Assembly: GCF_018304765.1 (NCBI RefSeq)
Contig: NZ_CP072642.1
Location: 2,447,819 to 2,511,818 of the forward strand
DNA length: 64,000 bases
Reading direction: 5' to 3'
Origin: Chloracidobacterium sp. N
Lineage (GTDB): Bacteria; Acidobacteriota; Blastocatellia; Chloracidobacteriales; Chloracidobacteriaceae
The translations under genes and the position numbers were made by a program. The notes under the pieces were generated by a model that was not told the origin of the DNA, made no database searches, and worked only from the letters and a program-made list of their open reading frames with translations. This document shows positions 18,306 to 28,033 of the stretch, in pieces (position 1 is the stretch's first letter; the number at the start of each line of letters is the position of its first letter).

Positions 18306-19372
18306 GGACGCCCCCCCAGGACGTTCTTCTCCCACAACTCACCCAGGCTGTACGCTTCCAGCCAATCCCTGAGCCTGTCTTTGTTGAGTCGGTTGAAAGT
18401 CGTTTTCAGCCCGTCATGCTCGGCGACGATGACCTGCTCCGGCGCAAAGTGGTTGAGCAGGGTCACAGACTGCGTCGCCAGCAACACCTGTGACCGCCTG
18501 GAAGCCGCTTCCAGCATCTCGGCCAGCATCCGAATGGCAAAGGGATGCAGACCGAGTTCCGGCTCGTCGAGCAAAATCAGCGCCGGCGGTGAAGGCTGGA
18601 GCAGCAATGTCGCCAGACAGATGAAACGGAGCGTACCGTCCGAGAGGGAATAGGCGTCGAAGTACGCCGCCGAGCCTTTTTGACGCCACTCCAGCTTGAT
18701 CTTCTTCTCGTTGAGCCGCGAGGGTGCCAGTGCAAAGCCTTCAAAAAACGGCGCGACGAGACGGATATACTCCTCGATCTGCCGGAAATGACGCGGATGC
18801 TTTTCCTGCAACCAGTACAGGTATGCCGGCAGGTTGGCCGCATCAGGACGCAAAAACCGGTTGTCTTCCAGGTCGGCCATCTGTTTTGCCGGTGAGCTGT
18901 CCGAGGTATCGTGAAAGTGATAGACGACGAGATTCCGTACCTTGGGGAAAACGAACCTGGGAATCTGGTTCTTGTAGGCGCCAGCCGCTTCTTCAAGCTG
19001 GCTTTCCTTGTGACCAACAGCGATTGGCTCACCATACGTCCAGTAGCCACTGTATTCGACGCGCTCGGACTCAAAGATGAGCGTGTCCTGGACCGCCTTG
19101 AGTTTGAAGCCGTAGGCATTTTTATCGAAGGTAAAGTCCAGCGACAGCGCCGGTGTGGTTTTTCGGCCGTGGTGCAGGAAACGATCCGGCTCACCGGCGA
19201 CATACAGTTGCAGGTTGCGTGAGAGCACCCGCTCCAGCAACCGGAAGACGCCAATCAGGTTGGATTTTCCTGAACCATTCGCGCCAATGATGATGTCGAG
19301 GTCGGTGAAGGTCAGCTCGGCATCGGCAATAGACTTGAAACCGGCAATCCTGAGTTGGCGCAAGGTACGCAT
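18302..19372 (-). CDS. AAA_21-type ATPase, RloA/OLD-like
   Basis: A 356-residue ABC/SMC-like ATPase. Walker A GANGSGKSN is at residues 30-38, following RIAGFKSIADAELTFTDLD. The signature YSLSDGTLRFICLA, Walker B LILLDEPELGLHP and switch-like LLATQSVTLLNHF follow. The insert between A and signature has no coiled coil of SMC length. This is the family seen in overcoming-lysogenisation and abortive-infection ATPases. The downstream DUF4276 gene is coupled by a four-base overlap. The upstream neighbour is the [2Fe-2S] protein gene, which ends at a terminator, so this pair is probably its own transcription unit. Confidence 0.88.
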   Translation of the reverse strand: MRTLRQLRIAGFKSIADAELTFTDLDIIIGANGSGKSNLIGVFRLLERVLSRNLQLYVAGEPDRFLHHGRKTTPALSLDFTFDKNAYGFKLKAVQDTLIFESERVEYSGYWTYGEPIAVGHKESQLEEAAGAYKNQIPRFVFPKVRNLVVYHFHDTSDSSPAKQMADLEDNRFLRPDAANLPAYLYWLQEKHPRHFRQIEEYIRLVAPFFEGFALAPSRLNEKKIKLEWRQKGSAAYFDAYSLSDGTLRFICLATLLLQPSPPALILLDEPELGLHPFAIRMLAEMLEAASRRSQVLLATQSVTLLNHFAPEQVIVAEHDGLKTTFNRLNKDRLRDWLEAYSLGELWEKNVLGGRP

Positions 19373-19403
19373 CGCAAGCCCCCAGCCATTCCATCATGGA
19401 AAG

Positions 19404-19438
19404 AAAAAAAGTGGCATCGAAAGGTTTTCCGATGCCAC
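19404..19438 (-). terminator. Rho-independent terminator of the ferredoxin-like gene
   Basis: Read on the minus strand: GTGGCATCG, a ten-base loop, CGATGCCAC, then seven T. It lies about 125 bases after the stop of the [2Fe-2S] protein and ahead of the AAA ATPase, separating the two units. Confidence 0.8.
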
Positions 19439-19562
19439 AAAGCCAGACTGGTAAAGCTCACCCACGAGCTATTCTAGTGCGGCACGTTACCGACATGTTG
19501 CCGACAGGTAAAAGTTTCCCAATCGCCCCGAACACGCCCCCTGAACGCGCTCCCTGAACATG

Positions 19563-20399
19563 CTACGGCTGCCGGTCACCGGGCTTGGGCGGCTCCGTAC
19601 CTGAACGGGTTTCACTACCCGGACGGGTCTCGCTGCGGGAACGAGTTTCGCCAGCCGAACGGGTCTCACTGCCGGGACGCGGCCGCGGCTTGACTTCCAT
19701 TGCCACCGGCCTGGCTTCGGAGGTTTTGGTTTCCGGCCCGGACTCGCCCTCTGCTGCCTTGGGCGTCGGCCTGGGCGACGTGGCCGCCGTGGGCGCGGGA
19801 GAAGCCGCCGGCGCGGTCGCGGAGGCTGGCGATGCCGCGAAACCGCTCATGCTCCGCGCCATGCCGGTCGCTACGGCTTCAAAGGCCAGAATGCCGCTCG
19901 TCAGGCTGGCATTGACAAACTGCGCCGTCAGCGTTGGCAGTTCGGCCACACCCTTTTCCTGTACGGTCTCCAGTCCGTTGAGCACGGCGGCGTAGCCGTG
20001 GCGGGCATGGTTGAGGAAGTCTTCCGAAGCGGCAGCCACCATGCGAAACCACAGTTGCAGCCCCTCGCTGAAGGTCAGCTTTTCAAACTGGGTGGCAATA
20101 TCAAGCCGCTTTGCCGCCGGCAATGTCACCGTGAGGTCTTTCTGAACCTGAGCGCAACAGGCCAACCGCCGTCCGGCCGCCAGGTCGCCAGGGTCGAACC
20201 AGCGCCGCTCCTTGGCGTCCGGTTCGGACAGGGCCGCCGCCATGGACGCATCCACACGGATTTCACAGGTCTGACAAATGCCGTGGCCGCCACAGAAATG
20301 AAGCAACGGCTGGCCGGACTGCTGGGCGGCACTCAGTAAAGTCGTGCCGGGCGCGACTTCAACTTTCTGCCCGGACGGCTGAAACGTTACGGTCGGCAT
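19563..20399 (-). CDS. [2Fe-2S] ferredoxin-domain protein with amphipathic middle and repeat tail
   Basis: 278 residues. Residues 1-95 form a plant/adrenodoxin-type [2Fe-2S] domain: cysteines in FCGGHGICQTC and in RLACCAQ supply the four ligands. Residues 95-195 are helical and amphipathic (FEKLTFSEGLQLWFRMVAAA, LTAQFVNASLTSGILAFEAV). The rest is Ala/Pro/Thr-rich and ends in a degenerate S-E-T-R repeat. The domain order recalls the chlorosome envelope iron-sulfur proteins CsmI/CsmJ/CsmX of green sulfur bacteria; this is a hypothesis, since no sequence identity to their C-terminal halves could be checked. It is divergent from valS and has its own terminator. GAGAAAG precedes the start. Confidence 0.75.
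   Translation of the reverse strand: MPTVTFQPSGQKVEVAPGTTLLSAAQQSGQPLLHFCGGHGICQTCEIRVDASMAAALSEPDAKERRWFDPGDLAAGRRLACCAQVQKDLTVTLPAAKRLDIATQFEKLTFSEGLQLWFRMVAAASEDFLNHARHGYAAVLNGLETVQEKGVAELPTLTAQFVNASLTSGILAFEAVATGMARSMSGFAASPASATAPAASPAPTAATSPRPTPKAAEGESGPETKTSEARPVAMEVKPRPRPGSETRSAGETRSRSETRPGSETRSGTEPPKPGDRQP
19593..19673 (-). repeat. Degenerate coding repeat, S-E-T-R units
   Basis: The tail of the [2Fe-2S] protein reads GSETRSAGETRSRSETRPG then SETRSGTE: five or so copies of a hexapeptide centred on (S/G)-E-T-R. The DNA shows matching runs of GGTCTCGCTG/CGGGTCTCACTG type, so the repeat arose at DNA level. It would form a flexible charged tail. Confidence 0.7.
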
Positions 20400-20619
20400 A
20401 AGGTCTTTCTCGCCAAAAGTTCAGGAATATACCGGGGACAGACAGGGAGCGGCAGAGCCTTCTCCACCCCGGAAGCCTACCCCAGACACCAGACGGTTTG
20501 GAAGCCGTGAAATCAGTGAAACTTCCTGCTAGAACATTGCGCGCTGCGCCATCGGCGGCAGGTTTCACCCGACACAGCCCCCGGGGCGGCCCTTCACACC
20601 CCATTCGCAACACGATGCC

Positions 20620-23304
20620 ATGCCACACGACCTACCCAAAGCCTACGAACCCAAACACATCGAACAGAAGTGGTATCCGTTCTGGGAGCAGGGCGGATAC
20701 TTCCAGCCCCAGGGAACGGGCCAGCCGTTCTGTATTGTCATCCCGCCGCCCAATGTTACCGGCTCGCTTCACATGGGGCACGCCCTTCAGCACGCCCTGA
20801 TGGACGTGCTGATCCGCTGGCGACGGATGCAGGGCCGGTGCACGCTCTGGCTGCCGGGCACCGACCACGCCGGCATCGCCACACAGATGGTTGTGGAAAA
20901 ACAGCTTGCCGCCGAAGGTATCAAGCGGACCGACCTGACCCGCGCCGGGTTTGAAGCCCGCGTCTGGGACTGGAAAGCCGAGTCCGGCGGCACCATCCAG
21001 CGCCAGATGCGCCTGGAGGGCGTCAGTGTGGACTGGTCGCGGGAGCGGTTCACCCTCGATGAGGGTCTCAGTCAGGCCGTGCGCGAAGTCTTCGTGCGGC
21101 TGTATGAGGAAGGCCGCATCTACCGTGGTGCCTACATGGTCAACTGGTCGCCAAAGCTTCAAACGGCCGTTTCCGATCTCGAAGTCGAAATGAAGGAGGT
21201 TCGGGGCAAGCTCTATCACTTGGCCTACCCGGTCATCGGACGGGAGGAAACAATCATCGTCGCCACGACCCGCCCGGAAACGATGCTGGGCGATACGGCC
21301 GTTGCGGTCCACCCGGCCGATGACCGCTACCGGCATCTCATCGGGCAGCGCGTCCGGCTGCCCATCGTGGGGCGCGACATTCCAATCATTGCCGATGAAG
21401 CCGTGGAAATCGGCTTTGGCACCGGAGCCGTCAAAGTCACCCCGGCCCATGACCCCAACGACTTCGAGCTGAGCAAGCGCCACGGGCTGGAATTCATCGT
21501 CGTCATCGGGAAAGACGGCACAATGACTGAAGCCGCCGGAGCCGGCTTCGCCGGTCTTGACCGCTTCAAGGCGCGCGAAAAGGTCATCCAGCAGCTTGCC
21601 GAACTCGGCGCGCTGGTCAAGGTCGAGGACTACACGCACAACGTCGGACACTGCCAGCGTTCCGGCGTTCCCATCGAGCCGCTCGTCTCCGAACAGTGGT
21701 TTCTCGATGTCAAGCCGCTGGCCGAAAAGGCCATTGTCGCCGTGCGCGAAGGACGCACGCGGTTTATCCCCAGTTCGTGGGAGAAGGTGTACTTCGACTG
21801 GATGGAAAACATCCGCCCGTGGTGCATCTCGCGCCAACTGTGGTGGGGGCATCGCATTCCGGCGTGGTATGCGCCGGACGGCCGCCTAGCCGTGGCGCGT
21901 TCGGAAGCGGAAGCGCGTCATCAGCTTGGTTTGCCCGATGACGCACCTATGACGCAGGACGAGGACGTTCTGGACACGTGGTTTTCTTCAGCCCTGTGGG
22001 CTTTTTCGACCTTCGGCTGGACGGGCGATCCGGCGCGCGACGCCGCCAACCCCGACCTGCAACGCTTCACCCCAACCGATGTGCTCGTCACCGGCTTTGA
22101 CATCATCTTTTTCTGGGTGGCGCGCATGATGATGATGAGCCTGCACTTCACCGGCGATGTGCCCTTTCGCTGCGTCTTCGTCACCGGGTTGGTCCGCGAT
22201 GCCCAGGGACAGAAAATGTCCAAGACCAAGGGCAATGTCGTGGACCCGCTCGAAGTCTTTGAGAAATACGGCACCGATGCCGTACGGTTTTCGCTCGTCT
22301 CGGCCGTGACCGGTGCCAACGACATCAAGCTCCAGGAAAGCAAGATGGAGGCGGCGCGCAACTTCGCCAACAAAATCTGGAACGCCGCCCGCTTCACGCT
22401 CGGCAACCTGCCCGACCCGGCCGCGCCCCTGCCCCGCCCGGAAGACAAGCCCGGACTGGCCGACCGCTGGATGCAGTCGCGTCTGACGCGCGTCACGGCT
22501 GAAGTCACCGAGGCGCTGGAAAACTTCCGCTTCCATGACGCCACTCTGACGCTTTACAAGTTCTTCTGGAACGACTTTTGCGACTGGTACATCGAACTGG
22601 TCAAACCCGTCGTCTCGGCGGCTGAGGACACACCGGAGCGAACGGCTGCCCGCGCCCGTCTGGCCGCAACGCTGGAACATGCCCTGCGGCTGCTGCATCC
22701 GTTCATGCCCTTCATCACCGAGGAACTCTGGCAGCAGGTGAGCCGCTATGTCTGGGCGGACGGCGAGCGGCCGTCCAGCCTGTGCATGGCTCCCTATCCA
22801 AAGGCCGCCGTTGCCGACCTTGACCTGGAAGCCGAACGGCAGATGGAAGCCGTCATCAACCTGATCAGCCGCGTCCGAAACATCCGTGCCGAAATGAACC
22901 TGCCACCGAGCGCCCAAGTCGAGGTGCACTTTGCCGCTGATGCTTCCCTGAGCCAACTGCTGCTTGCGCAAAAGCCAGCTATCCTGCGGCTGGCCCGCGC
23001 CACGGCCGTCGTCGCCCACGACGAACTGCCCGATCTGGGCTTCTGTGCGCGCAGCGTCACGCCGGAAGGCGTCCGGCTCGCACTGCCGCTGGCCGGACTC
23101 GTGGATGCCCAGACCGAACGCGCGCGCCTCGAAAAGGAAATCGCCAAACACGAAAAGGCGCTGCATCAGCTTCTGGAAGTGGTCAACCGGCCCGGCTTTG
23201 CTGAACGCGCCGCCCCGGAAGTCGTGGCGGAAAAGCAGGAACAACGGCTGGCGCTCGAAAACCAGCTTGCGGCCCTGCGGGAAACCCTCGCCACCTTTGG
23301 CTGA
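20620..23304 (+). CDS. valS: Valyl-tRNA synthetase
   Basis: A class I synthetase charging tRNA-Val. HMGH (residues 51-54) is the HIGH motif, [12 protein letters not shown] the KMSKS loop. The editing domain is present ([18 protein letters not shown]), and the C-terminal coiled coil ([20 protein letters not shown]) is typical of ValRS. 894 residues, full length. It is divergent from the [2Fe-2S] gene, with a 220-base intergenic region that must hold both promoters; I see no clear consensus there. Confidence 0.97.
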   Translation: MPHDLPKAYEPKHIEQKWYPFWEQGGYFQPQGTGQPFCIVIPPPNVTGSLHMGHALQHALMDVLIRWRRMQGRCTLWLPGTDHAGIATQMVVEKQLAAEGIKRTDLTRAGFEARVWDWKAESGGTIQRQMRLEGVSVDWSRERFTLDEGLSQAVREVFVRLYEEGRIYRGAYMVNWSPKLQTAVSDLEVEMKEVRGKLYHLAYPVIGREETIIVATTRPETMLGDTAVAVHPADDRYRHLIGQRVRLPIVGRDIPIIADEAVEIGFGTGAVKVTPAHDPNDFELSKRHGLEFIVVIGKDGTMTEAAGAGFAGLDRFKAREKVIQQLAELGALVKVEDYTHNVGHCQRSGVPIEPLVSEQWFLDVKPLAEKAIVAVREGRTRFIPSSWEKVYFDWMENIRPWCISRQLWWGHRIPAWYAPDGRLAVARSEAEARHQLGLPDDAPMTQDEDVLDTWFSSALWAFSTFGWTGDPARDAANPDLQRFTPTDVLVTGFDIIFFWVARMMMMSLHFTGDVPFRCVFVTGLVRDAQGQKMSKTKGNVVDPLEVFEKYGTDAVRFSLVSAVTGANDIKLQESKMEAARNFANKIWNAARFTLGNLPDPAAPLPRPEDKPGLADRWMQSRLTRVTAEVTEALENFRFHDATLTLYKFFWNDFCDWYIELVKPVVSAAEDTPERTAARARLAATLEHALRLLHPFMPFITEELWQQVSRYVWADGERPSSLCMAPYPKAAVADLDLEAERQMEAVINLISRVRNIRAEMNLPPSAQVEVHFAADASLSQLLLAQKPAILRLARATAVVAHDELPDLGFCARSVTPEGVRLALPLAGLVDAQTERARLEKEIAKHEKALHQLLEVVNRPGFAERAAPEVVAEKQEQRLALENQLAALRETLATFG

Positions 23305-23457
23305 AAAGACCGTCAGGAAACCTGCGGTGCAGCCGTTCCAGCCGGCGGCTGCGCCCGTCAGCAAGCAGACATTGCAGCCGCCGGGCAAGGTGATACTGTA
23401 ACGCGCTTCAATGACCAGCCCCCACAGGCAATTTCCCAGAGAAGGCTTTTTCAGGAT

Positions 23458-24885
23458 ATGACGGCACCAGCACTGGCAACGGCAACGGGCGGACGCCCGC
23501 GCGTGATCATCTGTGGCGGCGGTCTCGCCGGACTTGCCGCCGCCAAAACCCTCGTGGACAACGGCTTTGAGATTGAACTTCTGGAGCAGCGCCCCATTCT
23601 CGGCGGCAAGGTTTCAGCGTGGAAGGATGCCGACGGCGACTGGATTGAAACCGGTCTGCACGTCTTTTTCGGGGCGTACGTCGAAATCTACGAACTGATG
23701 AAGGAACTCGGCATCTACAACCGCATCCTGTGGAAAGAACACAAACTGACCTACACGCTCGCCGGCGGTGAACGGTTCAGCTTCCGCACGACAAAACTTC
23801 CCTCGCCGCTGCATCTGCTGCCGGCCGTGTTCGAGAACCACTACTTTTCGCTGCCCGAAAAGCTGACACTGGGCAAGTCGCTGTTCCCGATGGTGTTTGG
23901 CAATGAGCAGTACATGGCCGAGCAGGACCGTTACACCTACCAGGAATGGCATCGGCGCTGGGGCATCAACGAGCGCATGCTCAAGAAGATGTTTCTGCCC
24001 ATGACGCTGTCGCTGAAGTTCATGCCGCCCGAAGAAATTTCGGCCAAAGTCGTGCTGGACGTGGCCGGGACGTTCCTGCGCGAGCCGCACGCTTCCCGCA
24101 TGGGTTTTCTGAAGGGTTCGCCCCAGGAACATCTCACGCAGCCGCTGGCCGATTACATCACGAACAAGGGTGGCCGGATTCGTACCAACTGCAACGTCAA
24201 AACGCTGCTCCTCAATGAGAAGCGCCAGATTGCCGGCGTTGAACTCATCACCGGCGAGCGCATCGTGGGCGACTACTACCTGACGGCCCTGCCGATTCAC
24301 AAACTCCAGCGGGTCATTCCGTCCGAACTCAAGGAAGACCCCTTCTTCGGCAACCTGGACCAGTTTGAGGGCGTCCCCGTCGTCACGGTGCAGATGTGGT
24401 TTGACCGCCAGATTTCCTTCATTGACAACATTCTTTTCTGCCCCGACGGCATCATCCCGGTCTATGCCGACTTCGGGAACACGACCCCGGATTACTTCCT
24501 TGACCAGAAGGCCGAAATGGCGCAGCGCCGCTCACGCATGGAGTTTGTCGTGGCGCCGGCGCGCGACATCATCGGACAGAGCGATGAAGAAATCGTTGGG
24601 CGCGTCTGGGAAAACGTCAAATCCTGCTTTCCCAACACGGCCCCGAAGGCCAACGTCACCAAAGCCACCGTCGTGCGTGTCCCCCAGTCGGTCTTTGCCA
24701 CGAAACCCGGCATTGACCGCCTGCGCCCGACCCAAAAAACACCGGTGCCCAACTTCTTTCTGGCCGGCGGCTATACACAGCAACGCTTTTACGACAGTAT
24801 GGAAGGCGCGGTATCCAGCGGCCGGCGCGCGGCGGCAGCCATTCTCGAAGCCCACCGGAGCCAGGGGGCGCTGGCGCGCGGCTGA
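23458..24885 (+). CDS. crtP: Phytoene desaturase, plant/cyanobacterial (CrtP/PDS) type
   Basis: A 475-residue FAD flavoprotein introducing double bases into the carotenoid backbone: phytoene to zeta-carotene. VIICGGGLAGLAAAKTLVD starts the FAD fold near residue 15. AWKDADGDWIETGLHVFFGAY is the sub-family signature of PDS and separates it from zeta-carotene desaturase. The C-terminus has the expected FLAGGYTQQRFYDSMEGAV. This fits the poly-cis pathway of cyanobacteria, plants and green sulfur bacteria rather than the one-step CrtI route. It heads a three-gene unit with the amidohydrolase and carboxylase (gaps of 15 and 22 bases). Confidence 0.9.
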   Translation: MTAPALATATGGRPRVIICGGGLAGLAAAKTLVDNGFEIELLEQRPILGGKVSAWKDADGDWIETGLHVFFGAYVEIYELMKELGIYNRILWKEHKLTYTLAGGERFSFRTTKLPSPLHLLPAVFENHYFSLPEKLTLGKSLFPMVFGNEQYMAEQDRYTYQEWHRRWGINERMLKKMFLPMTLSLKFMPPEEISAKVVLDVAGTFLREPHASRMGFLKGSPQEHLTQPLADYITNKGGRIRTNCNVKTLLLNEKRQIAGVELITGERIVGDYYLTALPIHKLQRVIPSELKEDPFFGNLDQFEGVPVVTVQMWFDRQISFIDNILFCPDGIIPVYADFGNTTPDYFLDQKAEMAQRRSRMEFVVAPARDIIGQSDEEIVGRVWENVKSCFPNTAPKANVTKATVVRVPQSVFATKPGIDRLRPTQKTPVPNFFLAGGYTQQRFYDSMEGAVSSGRRAAAAILEAHRSQGALARG

Positions 24886-24900
24886 ATCCGAGACACAAGG

Positions 24901-26337
24901 ATGGCGGCTTCTGCCTTGCACTCCCGGTTGAAAGCGTTTCCCTCCCTTACCTTCATCCTGGTCTGGCTGCTGGCGTCGGCCCTGCTGCTGACGCCCGGCC
25001 AGATGCGCGCGACCACCACCGTTGACCTGCTCGTGCGCGGCGGCACCGTGGTGACGATGGACGCCCAGCGGCGCGTCATCCCCGATGGTTTCCTCGCCGT
25101 GCATGGCGATCGCATCGTGGCCGTTGGCACGGCCGCCGAAGCCGGCCAGTATCGGGCGAAGACGGTCATCGAAGCCGGCGGCAAGGCCGTCCTGCCGGGC
25201 CTCATCAACGCCCACACGCACGTCCCGATGACACTGTTTCGCGGACTGGCCGACGATCTGGCGCTTCAGGAATGGCTGACGAAGTTCATCTTCCCGGCCG
25301 AAGCCAAAAACGTCACCCGCGAAATGGTCCGGGCCGGGACGCGCCTCGCCTGCCTGGAAATGATCCGCAGCGGCACGACCTGCTTTGTGGACATGTACTA
25401 CTTCGAGGACGACATCGCCGATGTCACCGAAGCCGCCGGACTGCGCGCCATTGTGGGACAGACCATCATTGACTTTCCCGTGCCGGACGCCCTGACGCCG
25501 CAGATTGGACTGGCGCAGGCCGAGCGGTTTATCCAGAAGTACAAAACTGGCCATCCGCTCATCACGCCGGCCGTAGCACCCCACGCGCCCTACACCTGCG
25601 CGCCGGAAACGCTCATCGCCTGCCGCAAGCTGGCTGACAAGCATGGCGTTCCACTGGTCATTCACCTTGCCGAAGCCGATACCGAAACCCAGACCATTCT
25701 GGAGCGATACGGCAGGCGTCCGATTCCGCACGTCGAACGGGTTGGCGTGCTGGGCGCACGCACGATTGCCGCGCACGTCATCCAGACCCAGCCGGATGAA
25801 TACGCCATTCTGAAAAAGTACAACGTGGGCGTTGCCCACTGCCCGCAGAGCAACATGAAGCTGGCGGCCGGTGTGGCTGCCGTCCCGGAGATGCGCGCCG
25901 CCGGACTCGCCGTTGGGCTGGGAACGGACGGTGCAGCTTCCAACAACGACCTTGACCTGTTTGAGGAAATGGACACGGCAGCCAAGCTCCACAAGGTTGT
26001 GCGCCGCGACCCGACGACGATGCCGGCGGAAGCCGTACTGGAAATGGCCACGATTGAAGGCGCCCGGGCCATTCACATGGCCGACCGGATTGGCTCGCTC
26101 GAAGCCGGCAAGCTGGCGGATTTCATCATCGTGGATGTGTCCAACCCGCGCCAGCTTCCCAACTACCAGCTTGCTTCGACGCTCGTCTATGCTACCAAAA
26201 GCAGCGACGTGGAAACCGTCGTCGTCAACGGCAAACTGCTGATGCGTGACCGGCGCATCCTGACACTTGACGAAGCGGCCATCCGCCGGGAAACAGCCAC
26301 CTTCCGTACGCGGATTCTCGAAAGTTTGCAGAAGTGA
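24901..26337 (+). CDS. Exported amidohydrolase, MtaD/SAH deaminase-like
   Basis: 478 residues. After a hydrophobic N-terminus (LTFILVWLLASALLLTPG, about 16-33) that looks like a signal peptide or anchor, a metal-dependent amidohydrolase follows. Metal ligands are visible in NAHTHVPMTLFRG (His105, His107), VIHLAEAD, and GLGTDGAASNNDLDL. The closest known pattern is 5'-methylthioadenosine/S-adenosylhomocysteine deaminase. Export is unusual for that activity, so the substrate may differ. The gene starts 15 bases after crtP. Confidence 0.85.
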   Translation: MAASALHSRLKAFPSLTFILVWLLASALLLTPGQMRATTTVDLLVRGGTVVTMDAQRRVIPDGFLAVHGDRIVAVGTAAEAGQYRAKTVIEAGGKAVLPGLINAHTHVPMTLFRGLADDLALQEWLTKFIFPAEAKNVTREMVRAGTRLACLEMIRSGTTCFVDMYYFEDDIADVTEAAGLRAIVGQTIIDFPVPDALTPQIGLAQAERFIQKYKTGHPLITPAVAPHAPYTCAPETLIACRKLADKHGVPLVIHLAEADTETQTILERYGRRPIPHVERVGVLGARTIAAHVIQTQPDEYAILKKYNVGVAHCPQSNMKLAAGVAAVPEMRAAGLAVGLGTDGAASNNDLDLFEEMDTAAKLHKVVRRDPTTMPAEAVLEMATIEGARAIHMADRIGSLEAGKLADFIIVDVSNPRQLPNYQLASTLVYATKSSDVETVVVNGKLLMRDRRILTLDEAAIRRETATFRTRILESLQK

Positions 26338-26359
26338 TCTTACGCCTGATGAACCCCTT

Positions 26360-27964
26360 ATGCTGATTGAGTCGAAAATCAAAACCGACAGCGAAGAATT
26401 CCAGACCAACTACACCGCCATGCTGGCGCAGTGCGAACAACTGCAGGAGCGTCTGGAACTTGTCCGGCAGGGCGGCGGCCCGGCGGCTCAGGAACGCTTC
26501 CGCAGTCGTGGCAAGCTGTTGCCCCGCGAACGCATCGAGCAGTTGATTGACCCGCGCAGTGACTTCCTCGAACTGTCGCCGCTGGCGGCCTGGGAGATGT
26601 ACGACAACGAAGCGCCATGCGCCTCGTTCATTGCCGGCATCGGGCGCGTCCACGGTGTGGAGTGCCTCATCACGGCCAACGATGCCACGGTCAAGGGCGG
26701 CGCGTTTTATCCGATGACGGTCAAGAAAAGCCTGCGCGCACAGCAAATTGCGCTTGAAAACCGTCTGCCCTGCATCTCGCTTGTGGAATCGGCCGGGGCC
26801 AACCTGTTTTACCAGGCGGAAATGTTCGTCGAGGGCGGCCGCGGCTTCGGCAATCAGGCGCGGCTGTCGGCGCGGGGCATTCCCCAGGTGGCCCTTGTGT
26901 TTGGCAGCAGCACGGCCGGCGGCGCGTATGTGCCGGGCATGTCCGATTACGTCGTCATGGTCCGGCGGCAGGCCAAGGTGTTTCTCGGCGGGCCGCCGCT
27001 GGTCAAAGCGGCCACGGGCGAGGACATTGACGACGAAACCCTGGGCGGCGCGGACATGCACGGGCGCGTGTCGGGCGTCAGTGACTACACGGCGGAAGAC
27101 GATGCTGACGCCATTCGGATTGGACGCGAGATCGTCGCCAGCCTCAACTGGCGCAAACCGCCGGTGCCCAACTACCAGACGCCGGAGCTGCCGGCCTATG
27201 ACCCGGACGAACTCCTGGGCATCATTCCGGCCAACCCGCGCAAAAGCTTCGACATGCGTGAGGTCATCGCCCGGATTGTGGACGGCTCGCGGTTTCTCGA
27301 ATTCAAGCGCGACTACGGCCCGACGCTCCTGACCGGCCACGCCCACATCGAGGGCTTTCTCGTCGGCATCATCGCCAACAACGGCATTCTGTTTTCGGAA
27401 TGCGCCCTCAAAGCGGCCCACTTCATTCAGCTCTGCAATCAGGCGCGCATCCCGATCATTTATCTGCACAACACGCCCGGTTTCATGATTGGCCGCAAGG
27501 TCGAGCACGAAGGCATCGTCAAGCACGGCTCGAAGATGATCCAGGCGGTGTCCAATGCCACCGTGCCGCAGTTTTCAGTCATCGTGGGCGGCTCCTACGG
27601 GGCCGGCAACTATGCCATGTGCGGCCGCGCCTACGACCCACGGCTGCTCTTTTCCTGGGTCAACAGCCGGATTGCCGTCATGGGCGGCGAACAGGCCGCC
27701 GGCGTCCTGGTGCAGGTACGGCTGGCGGCTATGAAAGCCCGTGGGCAGACGCCCAACCCGGAACAGTTGGAAGCCATGCGGCGCGAAGTCGTCCAACAGT
27801 TCGAGGCGCAATCGTCAGCTTACTACGCCACGGCGCGACTCTGGGACGACGGCATCATTGACCCGCGCGACACCCGGCGCGTCCTGGCCATTGGCATTTC
27901 GATGTCCTACAACTCCGGCTTTGCCGAGGAACCGGCGCCCCGCTATGGCGTCTTCCGCATGTAG
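26360..27964 (+). CDS. Acyl-CoA carboxylase beta (carboxyltransferase) subunit, methylcrotonyl-CoA type
   Basis: 534 residues with the two crotonase-like halves of biotin-dependent carboxyltransferases. GSSTAGGAYVPGMSDYVVMV and FLGGPPLVKAATGE resemble the methylcrotonyl-CoA or geranyl-CoA carboxylase beta subunits. The second half has YLHNTPGFMIGRKVE and GGSYGAGNYAMCGRAYDP. ATG at 26360 is used; upstream in-frame codons overlap the amidohydrolase gene. The alpha (biotin) subunit is not in the window, so the substrate is uncertain. Confidence 0.9.
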   Translation: MLIESKIKTDSEEFQTNYTAMLAQCEQLQERLELVRQGGGPAAQERFRSRGKLLPRERIEQLIDPRSDFLELSPLAAWEMYDNEAPCASFIAGIGRVHGVECLITANDATVKGGAFYPMTVKKSLRAQQIALENRLPCISLVESAGANLFYQAEMFVEGGRGFGNQARLSARGIPQVALVFGSSTAGGAYVPGMSDYVVMVRRQAKVFLGGPPLVKAATGEDIDDETLGGADMHGRVSGVSDYTAEDDADAIRIGREIVASLNWRKPPVPNYQTPELPAYDPDELLGIIPANPRKSFDMREVIARIVDGSRFLEFKRDYGPTLLTGHAHIEGFLVGIIANNGILFSECALKAAHFIQLCNQARIPIIYLHNTPGFMIGRKVEHEGIVKHGSKMIQAVSNATVPQFSVIVGGSYGAGNYAMCGRAYDPRLLFSWVNSRIAVMGGEQAAGVLVQVRLAAMKARGQTPNPEQLEAMRREVVQQFEAQSSAYYATARLWDDGIIDPRDTRRVLAIGISMSYNSGFAEEPAPRYGVFRM

Positions 27965-27975
27965 CTGCCGCACAT

Positions 27976-28033
27976 GGGCAGGTATGCGCATGTGCACATG
28001 GGCAGGTTCCCATACCTGCCCCTACACATGCGC
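27976..28033. repeat. Nested inverted repeat, intergenic palindromic element
   Basis: GGGCAGGTATG (27976-27986) is complementary to CATACCTGCCC (28011-28021), and GCGCATGTG (27986-27994) to CACATGCGC (28025-28033). A second ACATGGGCAGG copy lies inside the loop. The element fills the gap between the convergent carboxylase and dusB genes and contributes the last codons of dusB. It could act as a bidirectional terminator. The form is that of a dispersed palindromic repeat. Confidence 0.7.
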
